Of a stretch of DNA of 64,000 bases, positions 1 through 8,729 are shown piece after piece. The stretch is from Deltaproteobacteria bacterium. GTDB lineage: Bacteria; Desulfobacterota; Binatia; UBA9968; JAJDTQ01. Below the pieces are notes generated by a model. That model was not told where the DNA came from and did no database searches. It saw only the letters and a list, made by a program, of their open reading frames with translations. Numbering within the stretch: position 1 is the stretch's first letter; each line of letters begins with the position of its first letter. The translations under genes were made by a program, and so were the position numbers. The stretch is taken from contig JAPOPM010000021.1 in the NCBI GenBank assembly GCA_026712905.1, positions 1-64,000 on the forward strand, read 5' to 3'.

Positions 1-433
1 CCTCTGCCGTACGTCACGTTCACGCGCTCATGGCAACGTTTAATGAGCGAACCTGTCAGATGAGGAACCGAGTGCGTCAATCGCGCACGCTCGGATCTGT
101 GGGGGGAGGGGCTCGGTGACGACCCCTCCTACCCGGCCGTCATTCCCGCGAAAGCTTGCCCTCGACCCCGATCGGGGGCGGGAATCCAGGAGGGGTGAGG
201 TGGGGCAACGCCGCTGTAGTGTCCCACCACCACCCCTGGATTCCCGCTTCCGCGGAAATGACGACTCGGGGCGTTGGTGCCAATTCTCATCCGAGCGGAG
301 TTTTGACACAACCTGTTCCGCGGAAATGACGGTAAGGGCCGGCGTGCCCTTCGTGTCCGAGTGAACTGTTGACACAGCCTGGAACGCGGGCGGGACGTGT
401 TCGTACCGCACATGTTCCGCGAGAGATGACTTC
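1..433. other. Non-coding spacer upstream of miaA, rich in dispersed repeats
   Basis: No convincing gene is seen here; open frames in this stretch translate repeat sequence and overlap on both strands. Positions 141-197 and 231-332 hold inverted and direct copies of the dispersed composite repeat annotated separately. Positions 340-390 look like a further degenerate right half, with TTGACACAGCCTG at 369-381. Positions 1-140 show nothing recognisable. Confidence 0.6.
141..332. repeat. Composite dispersed repeat, copy A (inverted plus direct unit)
   Basis: The direct unit at 231-332 reads CCCCTGGATTCCCGCTT, CGCGG, AATGACG, then a roughly 60-bp body, TTTTGACACA-CCTG and a second CGCGG-AATGACG end. 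An inverted partial unit lies at 141-197 (CATTCCCGCGAAAGC to GGAATCCAGGAGGGG), so the two can form a large hairpin. The same sequence recurs at 14849-14938 and 23872-23972. The ends resemble REP-type palindromes common in GC-rich proteobacteria-like genomes. No transposase is present. Confidence 0.8.
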
Positions 434-1363
434 ATGACGCCGGCCAAACCCAGGATCGTGTGCATCGTGGGCGCCACCGGCGTGGGCAAGACCGACGTGG
501 CGCTGGATGTCGCGGAGCGCGTGGACGCGGAGATCGTCAGCGCCGACTCCATGCAGGTGTACCGCTACATGGACATCGGCACGGCCAAGCCCACGCCGGC
601 GCAGCGCGGGCAGGTGCCGCACCACCTGCTGGACGTGGTGGATCCCGACGAGGACTTCAACGCGGCGCTGTTCCGGGAGCACGCCCTGGCGGCCATCGCG
701 GACATCCGCGCGCGCGAACGCAACGTGCTCGTGGTGGGCGGCACGGGACTTTACCTGAAGGCGCTGACGCGGGGCCTCTTCGAAGGACCGGGCCGGGACA
801 ACGCGCTCCGCGCCGACCTGGAGCGGGCCGCTGTCGAACACGGTGTCGATCATCTCTTCGAGCGCCTCGAACGCGTGGACCCGGAATCGGCGCGCCGGAT
901 CGAGCGGCGGGACCGGGTGCGCATCGTGCGCGCGCTGGAGGTCCATGCGAGCACGGGCCGGCCCCTGAGCGAGTGGCAGCGGGAGCACGGCTTCGACGAC
1001 CGTCCCTTCGACGTGCTCGGGGTGGCATTGGAGCGGTCGCGCGCGGAACTCTACGCGCGCATCGACCGGCGCTGCGGGGAGATGCTGGCGGCCGGGCTCC
1101 TGGACGAGACACGCGCGCTTCTGGAGCGAGGCTATCACGCGGGCCTCCGCAGCATGCAGAGCGTCGGCTACCGTCAGGCGGTGCAACGTCTCACGGACCT
1201 GATCGGCGAGGACGACACGCTCGCCGCCATGCGGCAGGCGACCCGGCGCCTGGCCAAGCGCCAGCTCACGTGGTTTCGCGCGGACCCGGATCTCCAGCGG
1301 CTGCACCCGGACCGGGTCGACGCCATCACAGGGCTTTGCGCCCGCTTTCTGGACGGCCGTTAG
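434..1363 (+). CDS. miaA: tRNA dimethylallyltransferase
   Basis: This 309-residue protein transfers a dimethylallyl group from DMAPP to the N6 of A37 in tRNAs that read codons starting with U, the first step toward ms2i6A. A P-loop, GATGVGKT, lies at residues 13-20, followed by the family motif SADSMQVYR and the TAKPT segment. The C-terminal half keeps SVGYRQ and the RQLTWFR signature. The length is normal. The start ATG follows a short purine-rich stretch. The usual neighbour mutL is not in the window, so it may lie to the left. The protein is cytosolic. Confidence 0.97.
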   Translation: MTPAKPRIVCIVGATGVGKTDVALDVAERVDAEIVSADSMQVYRYMDIGTAKPTPAQRGQVPHHLLDVVDPDEDFNAALFREHALAAIADIRARERNVLVVGGTGLYLKALTRGLFEGPGRDNALRADLERAAVEHGVDHLFERLERVDPESARRIERRDRVRIVRALEVHASTGRPLSEWQREHGFDDRPFDVLGVALERSRAELYARIDRRCGEMLAAGLLDETRALLERGYHAGLRSMQSVGYRQAVQRLTDLIGEDDTLAAMRQATRRLAKRQLTWFRADPDLQRLHPDRVDAITGLCARFLDGR

Positions 1364-1517
1364 AGTTGGTTAGGGGCATGCAGCGGAGTTGACTGAATCC
1401 GGGTAAGGTGTTAGCAGCCGTGAGGATGGCGGAGCGCACGATGCACACAACACGGACTCCTGTTCACCGCGGCTCCGACAGCCTCGCCGGAGGGTCGCGA
1501 GAAGGCGCTCTCTTCCG

Positions 1518-2474
1518 ATGAAATCGGCCGATTTCGTGGAAGCCCGGCGGCGGCTCGAGGCCAAACCCCAGTCCACGGGCGACAAGCTCACCACCCTTAC
1601 AGAGGCGGTCGGAAAGGTCCGCGACGGCGACCACATTGCCATCGGCGGTTGTCTCTTTTCGCGCAGTCCGCTGGCGGCGCTCATGGAGGTGCTGCGCCAG
1701 CGCCGGCGCGGCCTCACCCTGTCGCGCAACCTCATGTGTTACGAGGGCGAACTGTTCATGGCGTCCAAGGCCGTGGATGGCCTCATGACCAGTTGGTTCG
1801 ACATCGCGCTGCCCTGGGGGCTGTCCCTCAAGCTGCGCGAGGAGGTGGAAGGCGGGCGCATCCGTTTCGAGGAATGGAGCCACCTGGGGCTCGGGCTGCG
1901 CTACCGCGCGGGCGCCATGGGGGTGCCGTTCCTGCCTACCCTCACCATGCTGGGCTCGGACCTCATGGGCGTGACCGATACGAAGACCATGCAGTGTCCC
2001 TTCACCGGGGAGACTTTGTGCCTGGTGCCGGCCCTGTTCCCCGAGGTGGCGTTGCTCCACGTGCACCGCGCCGACCGCTTCGGCAACTGCCAGATCGACG
2101 GCTATCCGCACATGGACACGGACATCGCCAAGGCCGCCGCCACCGTCATCGTCACGGCCGAGGAAATCGTCGACGAGGAGGAGATTCGCCGCCAGCCCGA
2201 CCGCACGGTGATCCCGGGGCTCGTGGTGGACGCGGTGGTGGAGGTGCCCTACGGTTCCTTCCCGCATGAATGCTACGGCCTCTACGAGGCCGACTTCGCC
2301 CACTTCGAGGCCTATACGGACGCCGTCAAGGAGCACGGCACCGGCGCCCTCGACGACTATCTGGAGCGCTACGTCCACGGCGTTTCCAGCCACGAGCAGT
2401 ATCTGGCGCTGTTCGGCGAGGAGACGCTGGAACGCCAGCGGCGCTGCGCCGAGGAGCTTCTGGGACCGCGATGA
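1518..2474 (+). CDS. CoA-transferase family I, subunit A
   Basis: A 318-residue alpha subunit of a two-subunit (glutaconate- or 3-oxoacid-type) CoA-transferase, which would move CoA between acyl-CoA and a free acid. The N-terminal part has the DGDHIAIGGCLFSRSP glycine-rich segment typical of alpha subunits. HRADRFGNCQIDGY in the middle matches the conserved D-x-x-GN-x-x region of the family. Its stop overlaps the start of the next gene as ATGA, indicating translational coupling with subunit B. The substrate cannot be read from sequence. It opens a catabolic gene cluster, so the acid is probably a degradation intermediate. Confidence 0.85.
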   Translation: MKSADFVEARRRLEAKPQSTGDKLTTLTEAVGKVRDGDHIAIGGCLFSRSPLAALMEVLRQRRRGLTLSRNLMCYEGELFMASKAVDGLMTSWFDIALPWGLSLKLREEVEGGRIRFEEWSHLGLGLRYRAGAMGVPFLPTLTMLGSDLMGVTDTKTMQCPFTGETLCLVPALFPEVALLHVHRADRFGNCQIDGYPHMDTDIAKAAATVIVTAEEIVDEEEIRRQPDRTVIPGLVVDAVVEVPYGSFPHECYGLYEADFAHFEAYTDAVKEHGTGALDDYLERYVHGVSSHEQYLALFGEETLERQRRCAEELLGPR

Positions 2475-3232
2475 ACTACTCGGACACCGAGCTTCTGGCC
2501 GTGGTCGCGGCACGCCAGCTCGCCGGCGTCACCTCCGTGTTCGCGGGCGTGGGCGTGCCTTTGGTGGCGGCGGTGCTGGCGCAGAAGACGCGCGCGCCCC
2601 AGCTCGTCATCGTCGTGGAAGGCGGCAGCATGGGACCGCGCATGGTGCCCGGGCGGCTGCCGTACTCCACCAACGAGATGCGCACCGCGCCGCGCGCGCA
2701 GATGTTGCCGGGCATCACCGATACGTTCCTGTTCGCGCAGCGGGGCTTCCTCGACGTGGGGTTCGTGGGCGGTGCGCAGATCGACCCTTACGGGAACCTC
2801 AACTCCAGCGTCATCGGCAGCTACGAGCGTCCGAAGGTACGCCTGCCGGGCAGCGGCGGCGCCAACGACATCATCTCGTTGTGCCGCCGGGTCATGGTGG
2901 TGACCATGCACGAACGGCGCCGCTTCGTGCCGAAGGTGGACTTCGTCACCAGTCCGGGTTTTCTGTCGGGCGGTGAATCGCGCCGCGAGGCCGGGCTCGT
3001 CTTCGGCACGGTGAGCCGCATCGTCACCCATTTGGGCACCCTGGCGTTCGATCCCGAAAGCCGGTGCCTGCGGCTGGAGAGCCTGCATCCGGGGGTCACC
3101 GTCGAACAGGTGCGGGACAATACCGGTTTCGAGTTGCCCGTGCCCGACCGCGTGCCCGTGACCGAGGCACCCAGTGCCGAAGAGCTGGAGACGCTGCGCA
3201 GCATCGACCCAGAGCGGAACTTTCTCGGTTGA
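2471..3232 (+). CDS. CoA-transferase family I, subunit B
   Basis: A 253-residue beta subunit paired with the upstream alpha subunit through a 4-base ATGA overlap. The segment VVEGGSMGPRM near residue 45 is where the catalytic glutamate of family I CoA-transferases is expected. QIDPYGNLNSSVIG and the C-terminal LHPGVTVEQVRDNTGFEL segment are typical of the beta subunit, the latter also seen in 3-oxoadipate and glutaconate CoA-transferases. The ATG at 2471 is preferred to upstream starts because it gives the family N-terminus (ELLAVVAARQLAG) and the coupling overlap. The substrate is unknown. Confidence 0.85.
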   Translation: MNYSDTELLAVVAARQLAGVTSVFAGVGVPLVAAVLAQKTRAPQLVIVVEGGSMGPRMVPGRLPYSTNEMRTAPRAQMLPGITDTFLFAQRGFLDVGFVGGAQIDPYGNLNSSVIGSYERPKVRLPGSGGANDIISLCRRVMVVTMHERRRFVPKVDFVTSPGFLSGGESRREAGLVFGTVSRIVTHLGTLAFDPESRCLRLESLHPGVTVEQVRDNTGFELPVPDRVPVTEAPSAEELETLRSIDPERNFLG

Positions 3233-3315
3233 GGAGTGCATGGACATGGCCGCGGACATGAAAGGACGTTCATAACCGCATGCGCGGGCAGCGGCCGCGC
3301 GAGGAGTCAAAACGC

Positions 3316-4272
3316 ATGCCGGTACAGTTTGGAGTCGCCATTCGCAATTTCGTCGGTCCGGGCGAGACCCCGGACGTGGAGGGGTTGATCCGTTACGCGC
3401 AACGCGCCGAGGAGCTGGGGTTCGAGTCCCTCTGGGCCTGGGACCATATCCTGCTGGGCGTGGACCCGAGTTTTCCGGTGCTGGATTCCCTGACCATCCT
3501 CACGGCCATCGCGGTGCGCACCCGGCGCGTGCGCCTGGGCACCGGGGTGATGGTGTTGCCGCTGCGCAACCCGGTGGTGGCGGCCAAGGTGCTGGGCACC
3601 TTGGACCAGATCTCCAACGGGCGCCTGCTCCTGGGGGCGGCGTCCGGCTGGTACGCGCGGGAATTCGATGCGGTGGGCATCTCCTTCAAGGACCGCGGGC
3701 GCATCTTCGAGCGCAACCTCGACCTGCTGGTGCGGCTGTGGACCGAGGACTTCGTTACCGAGCAGGTGGACGAGTTGAACCTGCGCTCGGCGGTGCTCCT
3801 GCCCAAGCCGGTGCAGAAGCCCCATCCGCCCATCCTCATCGGCGGTTACATCGACCGCGTGCTGCGCCGCACCGGTCGCAAGGGCGACGGCTGGCTGACC
3901 TATTTCTACACCCCCGAGGGTTTCACCAAGAGCTGGGCGAAGGTGCTGGAGGCCGCCGAGAAGGCCGGCCGCGATCCTTCGAAGCTCACGGCCACCAACC
4001 AGTTGGCCATTTACGTGGGGCCTCCCCGCGAGGAAGCCGACGCGCCCATGCGCCACTGGCTGTCCACCGAGTGGGACATCGCCAAGTGGAGCGACTCGAC
4101 CATCGACCACGCCATCCGCGGCACCGTGGACGAGTGCGTGGAGCAGCTCCAGGCCCACGTGGACGCGGGCGTCCACCGGATCATCCTGATCCCGTACCGC
4201 TATCAGCCGGAGCAGTTGGAGATCATCGCCTCGGAGGTGATTCCCAAGCTGACGGCCCGGGCGGGGACCTGA
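3316..4272 (+). CDS. LLM-class flavin-dependent oxidoreductase
   Basis: This 318-residue TIM-barrel protein of the luciferase-like monooxygenase (LLM) family probably uses F420 or FMN. Visible family features are the N-terminal FGVAIRNF strand, LGFESLWAWDHI, RRVRLGTGVMVLPLRNP and GRLLLGAASGWY, and the helix-strand PILIGGY before the C-terminal part. The ATG at 3316 is chosen over 3280 because GAGGAG lies at 3301-3306 and the protein then starts right at the first barrel strand. It sits between the CoA-transferase and the molybdenum hydroxylase with short spacers. Whether it is a monooxygenase or an F420-dependent reductase or dehydrogenase cannot be decided. Confidence 0.85.
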   Translation: MPVQFGVAIRNFVGPGETPDVEGLIRYAQRAEELGFESLWAWDHILLGVDPSFPVLDSLTILTAIAVRTRRVRLGTGVMVLPLRNPVVAAKVLGTLDQISNGRLLLGAASGWYAREFDAVGISFKDRGRIFERNLDLLVRLWTEDFVTEQVDELNLRSAVLLPKPVQKPHPPILIGGYIDRVLRRTGRKGDGWLTYFYTPEGFTKSWAKVLEAAEKAGRDPSKLTATNQLAIYVGPPREEADAPMRHWLSTEWDIAKWSDSTIDHAIRGTVDECVEQLQAHVDAGVHRIILIPYRYQPEQLEIIASEVIPKLTARAGT

Positions 4273-4275
4273 CCC

Positions 4276-5169
4276 ATGCGCTTCGACTACTTCGAGCCCA
4301 CGTCGCTCGACGAAGCGGCCGACCTGCTGCGGGAAGGCGCGGGTACGCGGAAACCCCTTGCCGGCGGCACCGACATCGTCATACAGTTGCGCCGCCGGGT
4401 GGCGCGGTGCCAGGGGCTGGTGAACCTCAAGCGCATACCCGGTCTTGCCGACTGGAGTTGCGCGCGCGGCGGCGGGCTCCACATCGGCGCGTGCACGCCC
4501 ATGCGCGACCTGGAGACCGCGGCGGCCGTGGCCGGCGGCTATCCTTCGTTGTGCGAGGCCATTCGAGTGGTGGGATCGTTGCAGTTGAGAAACATCGCCA
4601 GCGTCGGCGGCAACCTGTGCAACGCCTCGCCGTCGGCCGATACGGCGCCGCCGCTCATGGTGCTGGACGCGATGGTAAGCTACCGGACGGACGATGGGGC
4701 CGAGCAGAGCCTGCCGGTGGAGGACTTCTTCGCGGGACCCGGGACCTCGGTGCTGGGGAACGCGGGGCTGCTGCTGTCGGTGGACGTGCCCGAGCCGGCG
4801 CCGCACACCGGCGACGCCTTCGAGCGTTTCACGCCGCGCTCGGCCATGGACATCGCCATCGCCAGCGCGGCGGCCAGGGTAACCCTGGCCGCGGAGGGCC
4901 AGCGGGTCGAGGCGGTACGCATCGCCCTGGGGGCGGTGGCGCCCACGCCGGTCCGTGCGGTGCGCGCCGAGGAACAGGTCTTCGAGAAGGAGCCCACGCC
5001 GGAGCTGCTGCGGCAGGCCGGCATCGCCGCCATGGAGGAGTGCAGCCCCATCGACGACATTCGCGGCACGGCGGCGTACCGCAAGGAATTGGTGGGCATC
5101 CTGGTGCAGCGGGTGCTGCGCCGGGCGCTGGAGCGCGCGCGGAGCGACCACGGGACGGAGACGCCATGA
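4276..5169 (+). CDS. Molybdenum hydroxylase, FAD-binding (medium) subunit
   Basis: A 297-residue FAD subunit of the xanthine dehydrogenase / CO dehydrogenase family, carrying electrons from the iron-sulfur subunit to FAD. The FAD pyrophosphate loop LAGGTD lies at residues 28-33 and the second FAD motif, NIASVGGNLCNA, near 107-118. The C-terminal SPIDDIRGTAAYRKEL segment is the usual CO-dehydrogenase flavoprotein C-terminal domain. The stop overlaps the next start (ATGA, 5166-5169). With the next three genes it forms a complete four-polypeptide hydroxylase. The size fits NdhF of Eubacterium barkeri nicotinate dehydrogenase, but the substrate is inferred only. Confidence 0.9.
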   Translation: MRFDYFEPTSLDEAADLLREGAGTRKPLAGGTDIVIQLRRRVARCQGLVNLKRIPGLADWSCARGGGLHIGACTPMRDLETAAAVAGGYPSLCEAIRVVGSLQLRNIASVGGNLCNASPSADTAPPLMVLDAMVSYRTDDGAEQSLPVEDFFAGPGTSVLGNAGLLLSVDVPEPAPHTGDAFERFTPRSAMDIAIASAAARVTLAAEGQRVEAVRIALGAVAPTPVRAVRAEEQVFEKEPTPELLRQAGIAAMEECSPIDDIRGTAAYRKELVGILVQRVLRRALERARSDHGTETP

Positions 5170-5663
5170 AACAGCGGTATGTTCTCCGGGTGAACGGCCG
5201 GGACATGGAAGCGGCGGCCGAGCCCTACGAGTCTTTGCTGGACGTGCTGCGGGAGAACCTTCGGCTCACCGGCAGCAAGAAGGGCTGCAACGAGGCCGAG
5301 TGCGGCTCGTGCACGGTGCTGCTGGACGGCCGCCCGGTGGTTTCGTGCCTGGTGCTCGTGCCGGATGCGGCGAACCGGGACGTGGTCACCATCGAGGCGC
5401 TGGCCGAGGAGGGCATGCCACACCCGATCCAGCGCCAGATGGTGGAACAGGGCGGCGTCCAGTGTGGCTACTGCACCCCGGGCATGATCATGAGCGCTTA
5501 TGCGTTGCTGCAGGACAACCCGGACCCCACCGATGACGAGATCCGCTTCGCCATCTCCGGCAACATCTGCCGCTGCACGGGCTACGGCAAGATCGTGAAG
5601 GCGGTGCGGGCGGCCGCCGTCGAAATGAAGGAACAGGCAGGGAACGGAGGCGCTGTGTCATGA
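5166..5663 (+). CDS. Molybdenum hydroxylase, [2Fe-2S] small subunit
   Basis: A 165-residue subunit with two [2Fe-2S] clusters. The plant-ferredoxin-type cluster uses Cys41, Cys46, Cys49 and Cys61 (GCNEAECGSC, then SC). The second cluster uses the CGYC motif near residue 100 and the CRC motif near 136 (GNICRCTGYGKI). It takes electrons from the Mo centre to FAD. It overlaps both neighbours by 4 bases (ATGA at each end), so the operon is tightly coupled. The start at 5166 gives the exact family N-terminus; a longer upstream frame is a shadow of the preceding gene. Confidence 0.93.
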   Translation: MKQRYVLRVNGRDMEAAAEPYESLLDVLRENLRLTGSKKGCNEAECGSCTVLLDGRPVVSCLVLVPDAANRDVVTIEALAEEGMPHPIQRQMVEQGGVQCGYCTPGMIMSAYALLQDNPDPTDDEIRFAISGNICRCTGYGKIVKAVRAAAVEMKEQAGNGGAVS

Positions 5664-6985
5664 GCGAAGACCCCTCCACCGGGAACGCGGAAGAGGCCCA
5701 GGGCGAGTATTCCTGGATCGGCAAGAACGTCACCAAGCCCGACGCCATGGAGAAGGCCCTCGGCGCCACCGAGTACGTGGGCGACATGGTGGTGCCGGGC
5801 ATGCTCCACGGCAAGATCCTGTGGGCGGACACGCCGCACGCGGTGATCAAGCGCATCGAGACCGAGGAGGCCGCGCGCGTGCCCGGCGTCCACGCCGTGC
5901 TTACGGCCGCGGACGTGCCCGGCAGCAACCGCTTCGGACTGGCGGTGCCCGACCAGTGCGCGCTGGCGGAAGAAAAGGTGCGTTCCGTGGGCGACGCCGT
6001 GGCGCTGGTGGCGGCGGAGGACGAGGAGGCGGCGGAGGAGGCGGTGTCGAAGATCAAGGTGCACATCGAGCACCTGCGGCCGATTCTCACCTACGCGGAC
6101 GCCCTGGACCCCGACGCGCCCCGGATTCACGAAGGCGGCAACGTCTTTCAGCATACGACGGTGCGCAAGGGTGATCTGGACAAAGGCATCCAGGAGTCGG
6201 CCGTGATCGTGGAGAACGCCTACCACACGCACCGGATGGACCACGTGCCGATGGAGCCCGAAGCGGGACTGGCCTACGTCGATCCGTCGGGCGTCCTCAA
6301 CATCCTGGTGGGAACCCAGTACCCGTACCGCGACCGCCGGCAGATCGCGCCCGCGCTGGGCCTGCCCATGAACAAGGTGCGCGTGATCCAGGCGCCCATC
6401 GGCGGCGGCTTCGGGCGCAAGGACGACATCACCGCCGAGATCCACGTGGGGCTGCTGGCGCTCAAGACGCGCCGTCCGGTGCGCCTGGTCTACACCCGCG
6501 AGGAGTCGCTCGTCGCCAACACCAAGCGCCATCCCATGGCCATGAACTTCCGCACCGGGGCCGACGCCGACGGGCGCCTCACCTTCCTCGACGGCGACAT
6601 CTACGGCGATACCGGCGCGGGAGTGTCGCTGGGAGCGTACGTCATCAAGAAAGCGGGCATCCACGCCAGCGGCCCTTACGACGTGCCCAACATCCGCGTG
6701 GATACGTATACGCTCTACACCAACAACCTCACCTCCGGGGCCATGCGCGGCTTCGGGGTGATGCAGGCGGCGGTGGCGCACGAGTCCCAGATGGACCAGT
6801 TGGCCCACAAACTGGGCATGTCGCCGCTGGAGTTCCGCCTGAAGAACTGCCTCAAGCCCGGACTTGCCTCCTCCACCGGGCAGTTGATGAACGAGGGTTG
6901 CGGCATCGAGGCGACGCTGCAGCGGATCAAGGACTACATGAGCGCGCGCGACCTGCGCTTCAAACGGCCTCAGGCCGCTTCGTGA
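5660..6985 (+). CDS. Molybdenum hydroxylase large subunit, N-terminal half (NdhL-like)
   Basis: A 441-residue protein equal to the first 55-60 percent of a normal 760-800-residue Mo-cofactor subunit. It has the a/b-hammerhead domain at about residues 20-130 (GATEYVGDMVVPGMLHGKIL) and then the first Mo-cofactor-binding domain, with PIGGGFGRKDD, the GAMRGFG segment and SPLEFRLKN near the end. The C-terminal domain is encoded by the next gene in the same reading frame, after a single TGA and a 15-base spacer. E. barkeri nicotinate dehydrogenase has the same division (50- and 37-kDa chains). A disrupted single gene is the alternative. Confidence 0.85.
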   Translation: MSEDPSTGNAEEAQGEYSWIGKNVTKPDAMEKALGATEYVGDMVVPGMLHGKILWADTPHAVIKRIETEEAARVPGVHAVLTAADVPGSNRFGLAVPDQCALAEEKVRSVGDAVALVAAEDEEAAEEAVSKIKVHIEHLRPILTYADALDPDAPRIHEGGNVFQHTTVRKGDLDKGIQESAVIVENAYHTHRMDHVPMEPEAGLAYVDPSGVLNILVGTQYPYRDRRQIAPALGLPMNKVRVIQAPIGGGFGRKDDITAEIHVGLLALKTRRPVRLVYTREESLVANTKRHPMAMNFRTGADADGRLTFLDGDIYGDTGAGVSLGAYVIKKAGIHASGPYDVPNIRVDTYTLYTNNLTSGAMRGFGVMQAAVAHESQMDQLAHKLGMSPLEFRLKNCLKPGLASSTGQLMNEGCGIEATLQRIKDYMSARDLRFKRPQAAS

Positions 6986-7000
6986 GACGGGCGGACGTCC

Positions 7001-8014
7001 ATGGCGATCAGAAAAGGTTTGGGCATCGGCTCCATGTACTACGGCATCGGCTACGGCTTCAGCCGGGCGGATATCGGCTCGGCGGAGATCGAGATGGCCG
7101 AGGACGGCACCATCACGGTGTACTCGGGCGCCTGCGACATGGGGCAGGGGGTGATGACCGTGGTCACGCAGGTGGCCGCGGAAGAGTTGGGCATCGAGCC
7201 CGACCAGATTCGCGTGGTGGCGGCGGATACCGGTAGCACGCCGGACGCCGGGCCCACCTCGGGCAGCCGGGCCACCTTCGTCCAGGGCGTGGCGGTGCAA
7301 AACGCCGCGGCGGAGTTGCGGGAAGAGATCCGCGACATGGCCTCGCGCATGCTGGAGTGCCCGAAGGAGAACCTCGTGGTGCGGCGCGGGCAGGTGTGCG
7401 AGGTCGAGTCGGGCCGCGAGCTCGTGTCCGTGGGCAAGGTGGCGCACCAGCTCCACTTTCACGGACGGCGCGCGGCCGCGTGGGGCTGGCACGACAACAC
7501 CACCGCCGACGTCGACCCGGAGACTTCCCAGGGCGACGCCTACGCCACCTACGGCTGGGCCACGCAGTTGGCGGAAGTGGAGGTGGACACCGAGACCGGG
7601 CGCGTGCGCCTCACCAAGCTGGTGTCGGCCACCGACGCCGGCAAGGCCATCAACCCGGTGGCGGTGGAAGGGCAGATCGAAGGCGGCGCCACCATGGGGC
7701 TGGGCTACGGCCTCTACGAACAGCACATCCTGGAGGACGGCATCCCGCGCACGAACTCGCTGGCGTTCTACCTCGTGCCCACCGCCATGGACGTTCCCGA
7801 CATCGAGTGCGAGATCGTGGAGGTGCCCGACCCCCGGGGGCCGTTCGGCGCCAAGGGCGTGGCCGAGCCCGCCACCATCCCCACCACGCCCGCGATCCTG
7901 AACGCCATCTACGACGCCATCGGCATCCGCATCACCGAAACCCCCATCACGCCCGAGCGGGTCTTCTTCGCCATCCAGGAGGCCAGGGCCCGGGGCGAGT
8001 TCGAGGAAGACTGA
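7001..8014 (+). CDS. Molybdenum hydroxylase large subunit, C-terminal half (NdhM-like)
   Basis: A 337-residue protein equal to the second Mo-cofactor-binding domain of the large subunit. It begins with the RKGLGIG-YYGIGYG strand and keeps GACDMGQGV, the TSGSRATF motif, DAGKAINPVAVEGQIEGG and the catalytic-glutamate region GPFGAKGVAEPA, so the active-site parts are intact. The start ATG is in frame with the upstream half, and the ribosome site before it (GGGCGGACG) is weak. The intact catalytic residues argue for a working split enzyme rather than a dying gene. Confidence 0.85.
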   Translation: MAIRKGLGIGSMYYGIGYGFSRADIGSAEIEMAEDGTITVYSGACDMGQGVMTVVTQVAAEELGIEPDQIRVVAADTGSTPDAGPTSGSRATFVQGVAVQNAAAELREEIRDMASRMLECPKENLVVRRGQVCEVESGRELVSVGKVAHQLHFHGRRAAAWGWHDNTTADVDPETSQGDAYATYGWATQLAEVEVDTETGRVRLTKLVSATDAGKAINPVAVEGQIEGGATMGLGYGLYEQHILEDGIPRTNSLAFYLVPTAMDVPDIECEIVEVPDPRGPFGAKGVAEPATIPTTPAILNAIYDAIGIRITETPITPERVFFAIQEARARGEFEED

Positions 8015-8037
8015 CAGCGGGCAAAGGAGGCGGCACA

Positions 8038-8727
8038 TTGGCGCAACGGGTCGGACTGCTCATCCCCTCGTCGAACACCGTTATGGAGGTGGACTTCTAC
8101 CGCCATCTGCCGGCGTCGGCCACGGTCCACCCGGGACGGATGTACATGGAGGCCACCACCGTAAAGGGCGAGGAGGAGATGCTCGACGATCACTGCCTGC
8201 CCACCGCCGGCGACGTGGCCACCGCCAAGCCGGACGTGGTGGTGTTCGGCTGCACCAGCGCCGGGGCGCTCCGGGGCAACGCCTACGACGGGGAGTTGTG
8301 CCGGCGTATCTCGGAGGTCACCGGCAAGCCCACGGTGAGCGTCATCGAGTCGGTGCGGCGCAAGCTCATGGGCCTCCAAGCGCGGCGGGTGGCGGTGATC
8401 ACGCCCTACATCGACGACCTCAACGTGCGCATCAAGGCCAGCGTGGAGGACGACGGCATCGAAGTGGCGTCGATCCACGGCATGGGCATCAGCGTCAACT
8501 TCAACCTGGCGCTGGTGGAACCGCCGGAGATCATGGCTTTCGCCCGGGAGAAGCTCGGCGCGGCCCCGGCTGTCGACGCGCTGTTCATCTCCTGCACCAA
8601 CTTCCAGGCGGTGGCGACCCTGCTGCAACTCAAGGCGGCGTACGACCTGCCCATCGTCACCAGCAACCAGGCCGCCCTCGAGGCCGTGGGCCGGGAACTG
8701 GGCGTGGAGTTGGTGGGAATGGGATGA
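8038..8727 (+). CDS. Asp/Glu racemase superfamily protein, maleate-isomerase or arylmalonate-decarboxylase-like
   Basis: A 229-residue cytosolic enzyme of the Asp/Glu/hydantoin racemase fold. It shows the N-terminal LIPSSNTVME motif and two cysteine motifs, VFGCTSAG (Cys72) and FISCTNFQA (Cys186), the pair used for two-base catalysis. The SSNT motif is shared by maleate cis-trans isomerases and arylmalonate decarboxylases. The TTG start at 8038 is supported by AAAGGAGG at 8023-8030, ideally spaced, and by the family N-terminus. Placed right after a Mo hydroxylase, a maleate isomerase role would fit the end of an N-heterocycle (nicotinate-type) route; this is inference. Confidence 0.8.
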   Translation: MAQRVGLLIPSSNTVMEVDFYRHLPASATVHPGRMYMEATTVKGEEEMLDDHCLPTAGDVATAKPDVVVFGCTSAGALRGNAYDGELCRRISEVTGKPTVSVIESVRRKLMGLQARRVAVITPYIDDLNVRIKASVEDDGIEVASIHGMGISVNFNLALVEPPEIMAFAREKLGAAPAVDALFISCTNFQAVATLLQLKAAYDLPIVTSNQAALEAVGRELGVELVGMG

Positions 8728-8729
8728 TG

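Noticed and set aside
6983-6985. TGA between the large-subunit halves as a second selenocysteine codon
   Set aside because: It falls in a poorly conserved linker, not at a cysteine site. The only nearby hairpin (GACG-GGCGGA-CGTC) starts directly at the TGA, too close for a bacterial SECIS, and a natural split is known for this enzyme type.
5582-8038. Antisense open frame of 818 codons over the Mo-hydroxylase genes
   Set aside because: It mirrors the coding strand in GC-rich DNA, has a His/Arg/Gly-rich composition without family likeness, and overlaps well-supported genes.
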